Shown: positions 34,601-43,334, counted from the stretch's first letter. The stretch is 64,000 nt of DNA from Candidatus Woesearchaeota archaeon (GCA_018676855.1 JABHDY010000003.1:509907-573906); one strand, 5' to 3'. Made by a program: numbers and translations. Notes: generated by a model not told the origin, from the letters alone.

Positions 34601-36045
34601 GTATAGAAACTCCTGTACCAGAAGTATGTACTCCTGCAAGTGTTGACAATGGTGATGTAAGTTCATATCCAAAATGTACAATTACTTGCGATGTTGATTA
34701 TCATGTAGAAGGAAATGTTTGTGTTGCAAATCCTGAACTTGAAAATAACGTTCCAGTTATGGAACAATTAGATAACATGGAAGTGTATGAAGGAGAATCA
34801 ATTTCATTTAATGTTGAAGCTGAAGATGCAGATAGTGATAGATTAACATACAAAGTACGTGTTGATGGTAAACTGTTTAGTTTCATCTTACCCTCTGGAG
34901 CAAGTTTCAATAAAGCAACTGGCGAATTTACATTTTCACCAGATTATGACTTTGTTAATCATCCAGATTTAGAGAAAGATATAACGCTTAAATTCCGTGC
35001 ATATGATGGAGAAGATTGGTCTGAATATATGTTCGTTACTATTACTGTACTTGATGTTAACAGAAATCCTGTTATTACTGATGTATCAGTTCCATCACAA
35101 TTATTTGTTGGTGAAGAGGGAGAGTTTAGTGTTGACGCAAACGATGCTGATAACGATGCATTACAATACAGATGGAATTTTGGTGATAATACAAAAGTTC
35201 TTGGTGAAAATCAAGAACATGCATTTGATCGGGTTGGTACATATACAGTTACAATAATTGTAAAAGATGACTTCGGTGGACGTGTAGTAGAACAACGAAC
35301 TGTTCGTGTTGCACGAGAACCTGTATGTACTCCTGCTGATGTTGCGAATGGTCATGTAAGTTCATATCCAGCATGTACAATATCTTGTGATACAAATTAT
35401 CATGTAGAGGGAAGCGTTTGTGTGGCAGACCCAGAACCAGAAGTATGTACTCCTGCAAGCGTTGACAATGGCGATGTAAGTTCATATCCTGCATGTACAA
35501 TAACATGCGATACAGGATATCATAAAGAGAGTAATACGTGTGTAGCAGACCCAGTAGTTGTTCCTGGTTGTACAGATCCAGCCGCTTTAAACTATAATGC
35601 TGCAGCAACTGTTAGTGATAATAGTTGTGAATATGAAGTTGTTGTTGTTCTTGGTTGTACTGATGTAGAAGCGTCAAACTATAACGAGAACGCAAATAGT
35701 GACGATAATAGTTGTACATATCCTGTATTACGAGAGAACTTCTTTATCTCTCATGCTCATCCTTCGCAAGAAGTAGCAATGCCTGGAGACATTATTTTGT
35801 TTAGTATTGGTGTTGCAAACAATGGTGATGTAGAGTATGAAGATTTACGAGTAAAAGTGGTTTCGTACGACTTTGGCGTTATGGCATCATCTGGAAACTT
35901 TGACTTAGATAATGATGAAAGAACATCTGAAATTGTTCCATTTCACGTACCTTATGATGCATGGCCAGGCCAGTATACTGTGAAGATTACGGCAGGTAAT
36001 GATTACGTACGAAAAACAACCTATAGAATGATAACTATAGTCTAG
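31627..36045 (+). CDS. Giant secreted adhesin-like multidomain protein
   Basis: 1,472 residues with a signal peptide (1-22, ending PFASA-ND). Order: an N-terminal beta domain; a GCTDSTAINYD repeat (~155); several PKD/cadherin-like beta-sandwich domains (~190-795, D-x-N-x-D calcium-type motifs such as DADNDDLTY); six Cys-rich ~40-residue repeats (VC-PA-V-N..., four Cys each, ~796-1038); more PKD-like domains; two further Cys-rich repeats; two GCTD...NY...C repeats (~1316, ~1340); and a C-terminal beta domain. No sortase motif or C-terminal membrane helix is evident. Likely cell-surface binding. It starts 3 bases after the barrel-like gene. Confidence 0.8.
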   Translation: MKLTTLLLGMLMLVLVLPFASANDASVITYWLDNGQNAGAGARTVFEGETVNFKVYADPCYNYNDCRDMDLRGVILDENNNVVEELFNYNNLREVFGDDETSVFSFTPQTEGTYYVVVDTDGAQNAVCENENSCSVLELSVEEVPPVPEEIVWGCTDSTAINYDSGANRDNGFCNHNPRIVVMGPPAYDDVDGVYYYDGNIGREFYVRLRGLDQEQTDLTFAWNHAVNGEGSTPRGFTIENTDNSRNGYFRWTPTTTGTFAANIILNDGYGGQDTQIVVFTIGNHAPTLDVTPEPDMETINLWKYDVYTNEEIDLAITAHDVDNDELDMSIQWTNEYEHPGLDFSYGDDLINVQWTPEESGEYGFIVRVTDGKVFTEKTVVFNVLSPQLLVYPVQDYSLTEESNAVSFTLNTAQFNPFNDDVTYDVRVEREECTGFFCVPDRFRELFLPSEAEFDSETGEFTFTPTYDTVEHPDEHIEYTFKFRAQDGYQESEWVESTINIGDVNREPVVELLYPTTLLVGEEGSFGAIIVENDADGDDLRFIWNFDDMDDLFGQYVDYTFTVAGEHYGTLLVDDGFGDVLEFSFTVMVEEEPVIIVPVNHVPTIKGITDKEVMEGETLVLNIDARDEDNRDTLSYEMQLVGPVSEVMQSSGSFDSETGRFTFTPNFDFVAHPNLERSFDVEFRAVDNHGEATEWQDVTITVIDVNRNPEIIEFNVPTTVIIGEEFDVSGNAEDADNDDLTYEWIFANDVTTEKEGQEATHTFDHLGDFSVTLNVYDAFGGSDFQIVILTVENEPVCNPAEVDNANVAPYPECTVTCKKDFHMERGICVADPDPVPEVCDPAEVENGHVSSYPACGIMCDRGYYLEGTVCIETPVPEVCTPADVDNGDVSAYPECTITCDTDYHLEDNTCVQDIVPNVCTPAEVDNANVAPYPMCTVTCKKDFHMERGTCVADPDPVPEVCDPAEVANGHVSSYPTCGIMCDRGYYLEGTVCIETPVPEVCTPASVDNGDVSSYPKCTITCDVDYHVEGNVCVANPELENNVPVMEQLDNMEVYEGESISFNVEAEDADSDRLTYKVRVDGKLFSFILPSGASFNKATGEFTFSPDYDFVNHPDLEKDITLKFRAYDGEDWSEYMFVTITVLDVNRNPVITDVSVPSQLFVGEEGEFSVDANDADNDALQYRWNFGDNTKVLGENQEHAFDRVGTYTVTIIVKDDFGGRVVEQRTVRVAREPVCTPADVANGHVSSYPACTISCDTNYHVEGSVCVADPEPEVCTPASVDNGDVSSYPACTITCDTGYHKESNTCVADPVVVPGCTDPAALNYNAAATVSDNSCEYEVVVVLGCTDVEASNYNENANSDDNSCTYPVLRENFFISHAHPSQEVAMPGDIILFSIGVANNGDVEYEDLRVKVVSYDFGVMASSGNFDLDNDERTSEIVPFHVPYDAWPGQYTVKITAGNDYVRKTTYRMITIV
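34012..34743 (+). repeat. Two 366-bp tandem copies inside the adhesin-like gene
   Basis: Block A (34012-34377) and block B (34378-34743) each encode three Cys-rich repeats; repeat 1 matches 4, 2 matches 5 and 3 matches 6, with long identical DNA stretches. The copy is in frame, adding 122 residues. Confidence 0.85.
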
Positions 36046-36069
36046 GACAACTATTTAAGAGTAGTTGTC
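36046..36069 (+). terminator. Hairpin after the adhesin-like gene
   Basis: GACAACTA/TAGTTGTC is a perfect 8-bp stem with an 8-base loop, starting one base after the stop codon TAG. No long T-run follows. Confidence 0.4.
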
Positions 36070-36107
36070 TCGTGTACCTACTCAACAATACTAAATGTTA
36101 CGAAACA

Positions 36108-36115
36108 TTTATATA
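36108..36115 (+). promoter_or_regulatory. TATA box of the S-layer-like gene
   Basis: TTTATATA would start transcription near 36138, giving a ~50-nt leader with GGAGGAAGAT before the ATG at 36189. A longer leader than usual here, in line with a highly translated surface protein. Confidence 0.55.
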
Positions 36116-36188
36116 TGGTGAGGTGTTTTGAAGAGTAAAATCACAACAAAATGTTCAAAAAAATCAATACAATTTGGAGGAAGATAAA

Positions 36189-37517
36189 ATGAGAAAAGGG
36201 ATACTTTTGATGGCGTTTTTCGTCATGAGTTTTTTAAGTGTAGCACTTGTTAGCGCTAGTACGTTAGACAATACTATGCTAGAAGTTACAGAGGTAGAAA
36301 TAGATGATCAAGAAGTTTCAGAACTTTATACTCGAGCACAACTTGACGTTCTTGACGTTAATGATTTGAGTGGAGTTTCTGTTGATGAAGGTGAAACCAT
36401 TCATGTTGATGTAGAATTAACAGCTTGGGCTGACCTTGAAGACGTTGAAATGGAAGTTGAAATTCGTGGATACGAATACAGCGACTATGAAGATTTATCA
36501 GATCGAACACATATGTTTGACATTGATGTTCCTGGTGACGGTTCAACAACAAAAAGAAAATCAATGAGTATTGACTTGCCTAACAAGTTAGACAAAGATA
36601 GATACTTACTAAGATTAACTGTTGATAATAAAGACAGTGCAGAACTAGTTCGATATGTAGTATTACAGGTTGAACCTGCACGACATGGTGTTGACATTGC
36701 TGATGTAACGTTTTCACCTGGAAACAGCGTTAAAGCTGGTCGTTCTTTACTAACAACTGTTCTTTTACGGAACTACGGAGATAAGCATGAAAAAGACGTT
36801 AAAGTAACTGTTGCTATTCCTGCATTAGGAGTAAGTGCATCAGAATTTGTTGATCTTGTTGAGATGGACGAAGAAGATGGACTAAACAACATTGATTACG
36901 AAGACGTTCCTGAAATGTTTCTTCCATTACCTCCAACTGCAGAAGCTGGAGATTATGAAGTTGTTGTACGAGCACAATACGATGATTTACGGGAAACTGT
37001 ATCTGAAACATACACAATCTCAGTTGTTGCGAACGAAATGTTCCAAGAAACATCTGATAAGTTAGTTTTAGCTATCGGTCCTGAAAGTCAAACTGTTGCA
37101 ACTGGAAGAACAGCTATGTACGGTGTTGCGTTAACAAACGCAGGTAGAACATCAAAAGCATACACTGTTGATGTTGTTGCTGGAGATTGGGCAACCACTT
37201 CTGTAAGTGATAGCTTAGTAGTTCTTGAACCTGGTAAGAACAAAGTTGTTTACGTTGACCTTGCTGTTTCAGCAGACGCACCTTTAGGAGAACATATGGC
37301 TTCAGTATCTATTAGATCTGGAAGTGATGTTCTTGAAACCGTTGCATTACGAGCAAACGTTGTTGTTGGCCAATCAGCTGATGATGGTGTAAGCTTACGA
37401 AACGGTCTTGAGATTGCGTTAATCGTACTTGTAGTTTTACTGGTTATAATTGGTTTAATAATTGGATTCAGTAGACTTAAGAAAGACGACAACGAAGAAG
37501 AACAAACGTACTACTAA
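36189..37517 (+). CDS. S-layer-like surface protein with C-terminal membrane anchor
   Basis: 442 residues from ATG 36189 (strong Shine-Dalgarno GGAGG). Signal peptide to ~residue 23 (LVSAS), three or four Ig/CARDB-like beta domains rich in Val/Asp/Glu, and a C-terminal membrane helix (ALIVLVVLLVIIGLIIGF) followed by an acidic tail. The architecture resembles archaeal S-layer/COG1361-type proteins. It has its own promoter, separate from the upstream operon. Confidence 0.75.
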   Translation: MRKGILLMAFFVMSFLSVALVSASTLDNTMLEVTEVEIDDQEVSELYTRAQLDVLDVNDLSGVSVDEGETIHVDVELTAWADLEDVEMEVEIRGYEYSDYEDLSDRTHMFDIDVPGDGSTTKRKSMSIDLPNKLDKDRYLLRLTVDNKDSAELVRYVVLQVEPARHGVDIADVTFSPGNSVKAGRSLLTTVLLRNYGDKHEKDVKVTVAIPALGVSASEFVDLVEMDEEDGLNNIDYEDVPEMFLPLPPTAEAGDYEVVVRAQYDDLRETVSETYTISVVANEMFQETSDKLVLAIGPESQTVATGRTAMYGVALTNAGRTSKAYTVDVVAGDWATTSVSDSLVVLEPGKNKVVYVDLAVSADAPLGEHMASVSIRSGSDVLETVALRANVVVGQSADDGVSLRNGLEIALIVLVVLLVIIGLIIGFSRLKKDDNEEEQTYY

Positions 37518-37590
37518 TTGTAGTATAACGTTTTATCTTCCTCGAAATTTTTTTCTTTTTCTTTTTTTTTCTTGCTTTTGTTTAATAAAA

Positions 37591-37598
37591 TTTTTATA
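37591..37598 (+). promoter_or_regulatory. TATA box of the prenyl reductase gene
   Basis: TTTTTATA lies 25-32 bases before the ATG at 37623, supporting that start over an in-frame one at 37572. Confidence 0.6.
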
Positions 37599-37622
37599 GG
37601 GCTACGGAAGAGTTTTTTTTGT

Positions 37623-38711
37623 ATGGATATTACTATTGTAGGGGCTGGTCCAATTGGTTGTTATGCAGGATATTTACTTGCACAATATGGCCATACTGTG
37701 TCTATTTATGATAAGAAGAAAGAGATAGGGTTACCTATACAATGTACTGGCATTCTAACATCAGATTTTGATCAGTTTAATATTTCGCTTGATTCTTGTC
37801 TTGTAAACACTGTTACCACAATTGAAGCATTTTCTCCTAATAATCTTAAGATAGGAATACAACAAAAAGATTATATTGTATGTCGAAAAAGGTTTGATTC
37901 ATTTTTAGCTGATAAAGCTGCACTGGCAGGAGCAAAACTCTTTTTTAATCATTCTTTTGTTCGCAGGGAGGAAAATTATTTAGTAATTAATGATGGTATA
38001 AATAATACTCAGAAGAGAATTCAAAGCGACATAATTATCGCTGCTGATGGACCATTATCACCGGTTGCCAAGGCATATGGTTTATTTCATCCTTCAAGAA
38101 AGTATTATTATGGTATTCAAGCAGTTGTTGAAGGAAATTTTGAAAATAATGTCACAAAAACGTACTTTGGGAAAGATCGTTGTCCCGGTTTCTTTGCATG
38201 GGTCGTTCCTGAGTCTAGTACCAGAGCGAGAATTGGACTTTATACAACAAAGAATCCTAAACAGCATTTTGATACATTCATGTTTGATAATGGCTTTACA
38301 GCGCAAGAAATACAAGCGGGAACGATTCCCATATTCAATCATCATCAGAAGTTAAAGAAAGGAAACTGTTATGTTATAGGTGATGCATCTGGATATGTAA
38401 AAGCAACAACGGGTGGTGGTATTGTTCCTGGTATGAAACAAGTTCAGATTTTGGTAGATTGTATTAATAATAATAAAGATTTTGAGAAAGAAATTTTACC
38501 ATTAAAGAAAAGAATGAAATTACATTTACATATTAGTAAAGCAATGAACAAATTTTCTGATAAAGATTGGAACAAACTATTTCGGTATGTTAATCAACCT
38601 AAAATAACAAAAGTATTTGAACAATATTCTCGAGATAATCCTGTTCCATTAGTCATGAAAGCGTTACTGAAAGAACCACGCTTTTTGTATTTTGGAAAGT
38701 ATTTGTATTAA
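37623..38711 (+). CDS. Geranylgeranyl reductase family FAD-dependent oxidoreductase
   Basis: 362 residues. Dinucleotide-binding GAGPIGCYAGYLL at the N-terminus, the IQCTGIL block, and GDASGYVKATTGGGIVPGM near residue 260 (FAD contact) match archaeal geranylgeranyl reductases, which saturate the prenyl chains of membrane lipids. Closest by pattern to digeranylgeranylglycerophospholipid reductase; the exact substrate is inferred. Converges on the next gene with a 4-base overlap. Confidence 0.85.
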   Translation: MDITIVGAGPIGCYAGYLLAQYGHTVSIYDKKKEIGLPIQCTGILTSDFDQFNISLDSCLVNTVTTIEAFSPNNLKIGIQQKDYIVCRKRFDSFLADKAALAGAKLFFNHSFVRREENYLVINDGINNTQKRIQSDIIIAADGPLSPVAKAYGLFHPSRKYYYGIQAVVEGNFENNVTKTYFGKDRCPGFFAWVVPESSTRARIGLYTTKNPKQHFDTFMFDNGFTAQEIQAGTIPIFNHHQKLKKGNCYVIGDASGYVKATTGGGIVPGMKQVQILVDCINNNKDFEKEILPLKKRMKLHLHISKAMNKFSDKDWNKLFRYVNQPKITKVFEQYSRDNPVPLVMKALLKEPRFLYFGKYLY

Positions 38712-39454
38712 ATGAACTTTGTAAGAACTTTAACATACTCTTTATCTAATCCTCCTAAACGAAAAATAACAACTTCTTTAATTCCTATTTTTTTCATGTT
38801 ATGAAGATCTCTCTCAAGATTCTGAGGTGATAAAATCGGTTCATTTCCAAGAATTCCTGTCGCAATTGTTCCAAGGCCAACGTGAAGACTATTACCATAC
38901 TTTGTATGAAGAGATTTTACATTATTAAGAAGGTGGTGTGATAACGATTTGTGCATTGATGTGTAATACATGATTATCTTCTTGTTATTATATTTCTTTG
39001 GAGAGAAAGAAACTCCCATCATTCTGAGAACGAAACTAGAAAACACATTTCTCATAGCATATTCACTTGTGTAAATATTTTTACCATATCGTTTGAAGAA
39101 CTTTTTAATTTTAAACACGTTTCTCCAGTATCGATCACATCGTAAAAAGAACCATGGGTGTCTAAATGGAAGTTCTGCGTCCCACATGACTTTAGTTTTT
39201 GGATTAGATTTAACCTCAGTAATAACTCTTTTAATGGCTTTAGCTGAACTAAACGGACTTAACCAATACCCCTCATTCTTTTCAAGAATTGGCCAATATC
39301 CACACGTGACATTTTTCTTCTTGATTGAATGTTGTATTTTTTCAAAATCTTGCACACTTTTTGCTGCAACATATAATGTTGTAGGCCATGTAATGAGATT
39401 GATTTTTGCTAAGTTCCGTTTTGTAGGAAATTCTTCAAAAAAGCTGATACGCAT
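38708..39454 (-). CDS. Conserved-looking protein of unknown function, TIM-barrel-like pattern
   Basis: 248 residues, no signal peptide. Repeating strand-helix pattern with late segments HVGLGTIATGILG and KEVVIFRLGGLDKEYV, as at the C-terminal side of a beta/alpha barrel. Many basic and aromatic residues. Not recognised. Confidence 0.55.
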   Translation of the reverse strand: MRISFFEEFPTKRNLAKINLITWPTTLYVAAKSVQDFEKIQHSIKKKNVTCGYWPILEKNEGYWLSPFSSAKAIKRVITEVKSNPKTKVMWDAELPFRHPWFFLRCDRYWRNVFKIKKFFKRYGKNIYTSEYAMRNVFSSFVLRMMGVSFSPKKYNNKKIIMYYTSMHKSLSHHLLNNVKSLHTKYGNSLHVGLGTIATGILGNEPILSPQNLERDLHNMKKIGIKEVVIFRLGGLDKEYVKVLTKFI

Positions 39455-39524
39455 AATACTAGAATATTCTTATGCTTAATATGTTTTTCGAGTAGAAGAA
39501 AAAAAAATAAAAAAAGATTTATGT

Positions 39525-39899
39525 TTATTCTCGTGCTAAACTCATAATTGCTCTAAGACCAACAATAATCACTGATGGTACAATAAATGCCATTATGCTT
39601 GCAAAAACACTTTCTAGGTATGGACCAACAATTTGTACTGATCCAAGGACTCCTTTGCTTAGACTAGCAACAATAACAAGTGCCGTTACAAACAAAATGT
39701 AATCTTTTCGTTCATCATGTGTTATGTTAAAGAACCCTACAACAATTCCTGCAATAATAAGAATACTTGTCAGTACTGCTACTGAACTTGCAGATAATGA
39801 TGCTGAAATAAGTCCAAGAATTAACGCAACGAAAACACCAACTGCAAATGCGTACGCAATTACTCTGTTTGTTACCCTACTTACAACTTTTTTTGCCAT
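39525..39899 (-). CDS. Small four-helix membrane protein
   Basis: 124 residues with hydrophobic helices at ~14-34, 40-60, 68-86 and 96-118, and a short basic N-terminus. GGAGGTAAT precedes the ATG. The function is unknown. Confidence 0.7.
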   Translation of the reverse strand: MAKKVVSRVTNRVIAYAFAVGVFVALILGLISASLSASSVAVLTSILIIAGIVVGFFNITHDERKDYILFVTALVIVASLSKGVLGSVQIVGPYLESVFASIMAFIVPSVIIVGLRAIMSLARE

Positions 39900-40002
39900 T
39901 ATACTATTACCTCCTTTTTTTTGATAAATAACTCTATTCCTTCCTATTTAACAGAAACACATTTTTAAATATTTGTTATCTCTCAAAAGTAGAACTTCTT
40001 AT

Positions 40003-40692
40003 TTAATCTATAATTCCATACCATTTGTAGAGAACACGATCAATCGCTTTTACCAATTCATATTCATTGCCCGTTACTTTCATACACGTACCAGACAGTT
40101 CAATCTTTGCTTCTTCACCAATTACTAATTCTAACACTGGTTTTCCGTCAGTGTTATCGCAACTAATAATTGTACGATCATCACACGCCGGATGTTCTTT
40201 AATACAAGAACCTATGGGGTACCTATTAATTCCCTTCGCCATGTTAAAACTTAATTCAGATAGTGCTAGTGTGTAATACTTATTTTGAACATCGGGGTCA
40301 ATCGCAACGTAGACGTTCATTCCTGTATTAAAAGCAGGATCTAATTGACCATACATAGGAATTGATTTAACTTCTTTGGGTCCGAAATGTAATGGTATCC
40401 GTATAATTTTACCAAATGCTTGAACATCTGTCCACCATAATCCATCTGCTTTGACAAAACTAAAACCGTTATAGACGTATCCCTCTTCCTCATCAAGATC
40501 ATTGTTAAGGTTATCCTCATGAAGACCATCTATACTCACAACGGTTGATCCTGTTATATTTCCATAGAACATAAACGAAACAAATAATATAGCGAATAAA
40601 CCTACAATTATTGCAGTTACCAGAATTATTTTTCTACCTTCTGGTTCTTGTTTCCCTTCAGATTGTATTGGTTCAACATCAATATCGTTCAT
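40003..40692 (-). CDS. Membrane-anchored protein of unknown function
   Basis: 229 residues. One N-terminal membrane helix (~21-42), then YGNITGSTVV and the segment YVYNGFSFVKADGLWWT. The external domain carries four cysteines in two close pairs (CIKEHPAC, ISC...GTC). Similar tethered proteins appear to recur in DPANN genomes, but I know no function. It has its own strand neighbours only in tRNA-Thr upstream. Confidence 0.6.
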   Translation of the reverse strand: MNDIDVEPIQSEGKQEPEGRKIILVTAIIVGLFAILFVSFMFYGNITGSTVVSIDGLHEDNLNNDLDEEEGYVYNGFSFVKADGLWWTDVQAFGKIIRIPLHFGPKEVKSIPMYGQLDPAFNTGMNVYVAIDPDVQNKYYTLALSELSFNMAKGINRYPIGSCIKEHPACDDRTIISCDNTDGKPVLELVIGEEAKIELSGTCMKVTGNEYELVKAIDRVLYKWYGIID

Positions 40693-40751
40693 ATGGAACC
40701 TCTATTGCTTCTATATTTAAGAAGGTTTCTGTTTTTTAGTGAGGAAAATGA

Positions 40752-40838
40752 GCCCCCGGTGGGAATTGAACCCACGACCTGCGCTTCGCTCGAATGAACA
40801 TATACGAGAGCGCCGCTATACCGCTAAGCCACGGAGGC
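40752..40838 (-). tRNA. tRNA-Thr (CGT) with 16-nt intron
   Basis: Acceptor GCCTCCG/CGGGGGC, T arm GTGGG-TTCAATT-CCCAC, anticodon stem GCGCT/AGCGC. Removing 40787-40802 leaves loop CTCGTAA, anticodon CGT, in a 71-nt tRNA. Exon CTCG pairs with intron CGAG between bulges TA|T and CG|A, a clean splicing motif at position 37/38. CCA is not encoded. Confidence 0.93.
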
Positions 40839-40840
40839 AT

Positions 40841-41020
40841 TTATTTAATGGCTTTCAATAACTCTTCTTTACTTGCATGTTTTTTCTGACATTCAAAACA
40901 AACATGATATTGTTTTCCAGATCCTTCTTTCTTTATTACTGTGCCTTTAACTTTATTCAAAAACAGTTCAACAAGCTTGTTTCCACATATTGTACACTTT
41001 GCCATTGTTGGTTTTGACAT
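40841..41020 (-). CDS. Small zinc-ribbon protein upstream of tRNA-Thr
   Basis: 59 residues read from the reverse strand: CTICGN near residue 9 and CFECQKKH near residue 41 make one zinc site, with lysine-rich surroundings. An alternative start is the ATG at 41005. The stop codon is 2 bases from the tRNA-Thr 5' end, so mRNA and tRNA are likely cut from one transcript. Confidence 0.7.
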   Translation of the reverse strand: MSKPTMAKCTICGNKLVELFLNKVKGTVIKKEGSGKQYHVCFECQKKHASKEELLKAIK

Positions 41021-41048
41021 TCTTCTCTTTTTAAAGTTTTACCCAAAA

Positions 41049-41057
41049 TAATATAAA
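41049..41057 (+). promoter_or_regulatory. TATA box of the ABCE1 gene
   Basis: TAATATAAA lies 23-31 bases before the ATG at 41080 (leaderless). Confidence 0.55.
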
Positions 41058-41079
41058 AAACAGCCATAACTTCCTCATT

Positions 41080-42843
41080 ATGAAAAAACGTATTGCAGTA
41101 ATTGATCGGGAAAAGTGTCATCCTATAGAATGTGGAAATTATCTCTGTGCATCCCTTTGTCCGGTTAACAGGACAGGTGCAGATTGTATAACACCTGGAG
41201 AAGATGATACAAAAGCGCGGATAGACGAAGTCTTATGTACAGGTTGTTCAATATGTCCTAAACGGTGTCCCTTTGGTGCAATTACTATAATCAATCTTCC
41301 CGATACGCTCAAAAAGTCTCCCGTGCATCGATATGGTGCAAATATGTTTGAGTTATATTCTCTTCCAACACCATTATTTGGTAAGGTAACGGGAATTGTG
41401 GGAAAAAATGGGTTGGGAAAAACGACTGCGTTAAAAATCATTGCAGATTTGTTAAAACCGAACTTTGGAAAGTTTGGTGAAGACGTCTCGTTCAAAGATG
41501 TTATTCAATATTTTAAAGGAACTGAAACTCAGAAATTTATGGAAAAAGTTCATAATCATGAAATATCATTTTCGTACAAACCACAGCAAGTAGATTTAAT
41601 ACCTAAAAAGTTTAAAGGAACTGTTAAAGAATTGTTAAAGAGCGTTGATACGAATGGAAAGCTTGATGATATTGCACAACAATTAAACTTACACAACTTT
41701 CTCGATACTGACATTGCAAAAGTCTCAGGGGGAGAATTACAACGAGTAGCAATGGCAGCTTCTGTACTTAAAGATGCGAACCTATATCTTTTTGACGAGC
41801 CAACTTCATATCTTGATATTAAACAGAGAATTAACATTTCACAATTTATACAGTCTTTAGCAAAACCTGATACTGCACCGTTAGTGATAGAACACGATTT
41901 AGTTATTCTTGACCACATGACAGATCTCGTGAATATCATGTATGGGTTTGAAGGTGTCTATGGTATTGTATCCGGTGTAAAAACAACGCGGGAAGGTATT
42001 AACGCTTTTTTAGAAGGATTTCTGAAAGAAGAAAATGTACGGTTTAGAGACAGAGCAATTTCGTTTGAAAAGAGTGATGATCGTGGTGGCACTCAATTAC
42101 AAAAATTAGTTGCATGGAAAGATATTCAAACCAAATTGGGCAAATTTTCTTTGAAAGCTCATGAAGGAATATTACATAAGAACGAGATTGTTGGTATCCT
42201 TGGAGAGAACGGTATTGGTAAAACGTCTTTTATTAAAATTTTAGCAGGAGTGTTAAAACCTGATTCTGGTGAGTTAGATACAGAAGTTCGTGTTGCGTAC
42301 AAACCACAATATTTAGATACTGAATCTGATGCAACTGTACTTGAATTTTTACAGGATGCGGTGTCACAGTATCATAATCAAATAATTAAACCATTAAGTA
42401 TAGAAAAGTTATTTTCTCAAAAATTAACTGAGTTGTCTGGTGGTCAGTTGCAAAGAGTAGCTATTGCACATTGTTTATCTCAAGATGCAGAATTGTTTTT
42501 GTTAGATGAACCGTCTGCATACGTAGATGTTGAACAACGGTTATTAATTTCAAAAGTTATCAAGAACATTGCTGAAGAAAGAAATGTTACGATACTTGTT
42601 GTTGATCACGATTTAATGTTTTTAGATTACCTCTCTGATAGGTTAATTGTCTTTTCTGGGACGCCTGCTAAAGAGGGTGTTTTGAAAGGGCCGTTCGATA
42701 TGAAAGAAGGAATGAACATGTTCTTACAAGATTTAGGAATTACATTACGACGTGACGTGTCTAGCAAGCGACCTCGGATAAACAAGCTTGGTTCTGTGAA
42801 AGATAGAGAACAGCGTGAAAATGATAGTTGGTATTATGGTTGA
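41080..42843 (+). CDS. abcE1: ABCE1/Rli1 ribosome recycling ATPase
   Basis: 587 residues. The N-terminus has two 4Fe-4S clusters (CHPIECGNYLC...CPVNRTGADC; CTGCSICPKRCPFGAI). Two ABC ATPase domains follow: Walker A GKNGLGKTTALK and GENGIGKTSFIK; signatures VSGGELQR and LSGGQLQR; Walker B LFDEPTSYLD and LLDEPSAYVD. It splits ribosomes after termination with aRF1/aPelota. Full length. Confidence 0.97.
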   Translation: MKKRIAVIDREKCHPIECGNYLCASLCPVNRTGADCITPGEDDTKARIDEVLCTGCSICPKRCPFGAITIINLPDTLKKSPVHRYGANMFELYSLPTPLFGKVTGIVGKNGLGKTTALKIIADLLKPNFGKFGEDVSFKDVIQYFKGTETQKFMEKVHNHEISFSYKPQQVDLIPKKFKGTVKELLKSVDTNGKLDDIAQQLNLHNFLDTDIAKVSGGELQRVAMAASVLKDANLYLFDEPTSYLDIKQRINISQFIQSLAKPDTAPLVIEHDLVILDHMTDLVNIMYGFEGVYGIVSGVKTTREGINAFLEGFLKEENVRFRDRAISFEKSDDRGGTQLQKLVAWKDIQTKLGKFSLKAHEGILHKNEIVGILGENGIGKTSFIKILAGVLKPDSGELDTEVRVAYKPQYLDTESDATVLEFLQDAVSQYHNQIIKPLSIEKLFSQKLTELSGGQLQRVAIAHCLSQDAELFLLDEPSAYVDVEQRLLISKVIKNIAEERNVTILVVDHDLMFLDYLSDRLIVFSGTPAKEGVLKGPFDMKEGMNMFLQDLGITLRRDVSSKRPRINKLGSVKDREQRENDSWYYG

Positions 42844-42887
42844 TTCTTAGAAACTAATTTAAAAAAAAAATAAAAGAAATAAAAAAT

Positions 42888-43334
42888 TTAATGTACAATT
42901 ATTCTACCCTGCATGCTTGGATGGAACTGACACAAGTACGCAAATTCTCCAGCTTCTGTAAATGTATACGTTGTCGTTGATCCTGGCGGAAGTTGTCTGT
43001 CAATACCCATACTTTCGAATGTAATTGTATGACTGATACCCTCTTCTCTTCCTAAAGCATCTCTATCCTGTTCATCATCAGTTTCTTCATGGTATGAGCT
43101 GTAATCTTTGTTTACCCATTCAACGGTATCTCCAACAACAATCTCAAGGTCAGCAGGCATAAATTCAATGTTATTAAGTACAACTTGGTACGTCATTCCT
43201 GTTGGAACAACAACACTGTCTGTTTCTACAGTAACTGTTTCTAGAACGTCTATATCTTCTTGTGGTGCGGGTGCACATGCAACTAATCCAAACACAACGA
43301 TAAGAGACAGTAGTCCGAATACTATTTTATTCAT
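42888..43334 (-). CDS. Cupredoxin (plastocyanin/halocyanin-like) lipoprotein
   Basis: 148 residues from ATG 43334 (GGGGGAT upstream). Signal peptide with lipobox GLVACAP, so Cys 17 is the predicted lipid site. The blue-copper ligands are present: His in SSYHEE, and Cys, His, Met in YLCQFHPSMQG. It would carry electrons at the cell surface. It lies third in a row with the DUF4870-like and lgt genes on the same strand. Confidence 0.9.
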   Translation of the reverse strand: MNKIVFGLLSLIVVFGLVACAPAPQEDIDVLETVTVETDSVVVPTGMTYQVVLNNIEFMPADLEIVVGDTVEWVNKDYSSYHEETDDEQDRDALGREEGISHTITFESMGIDRQLPPGSTTTYTFTEAGEFAYLCQFHPSMQGRIIVH

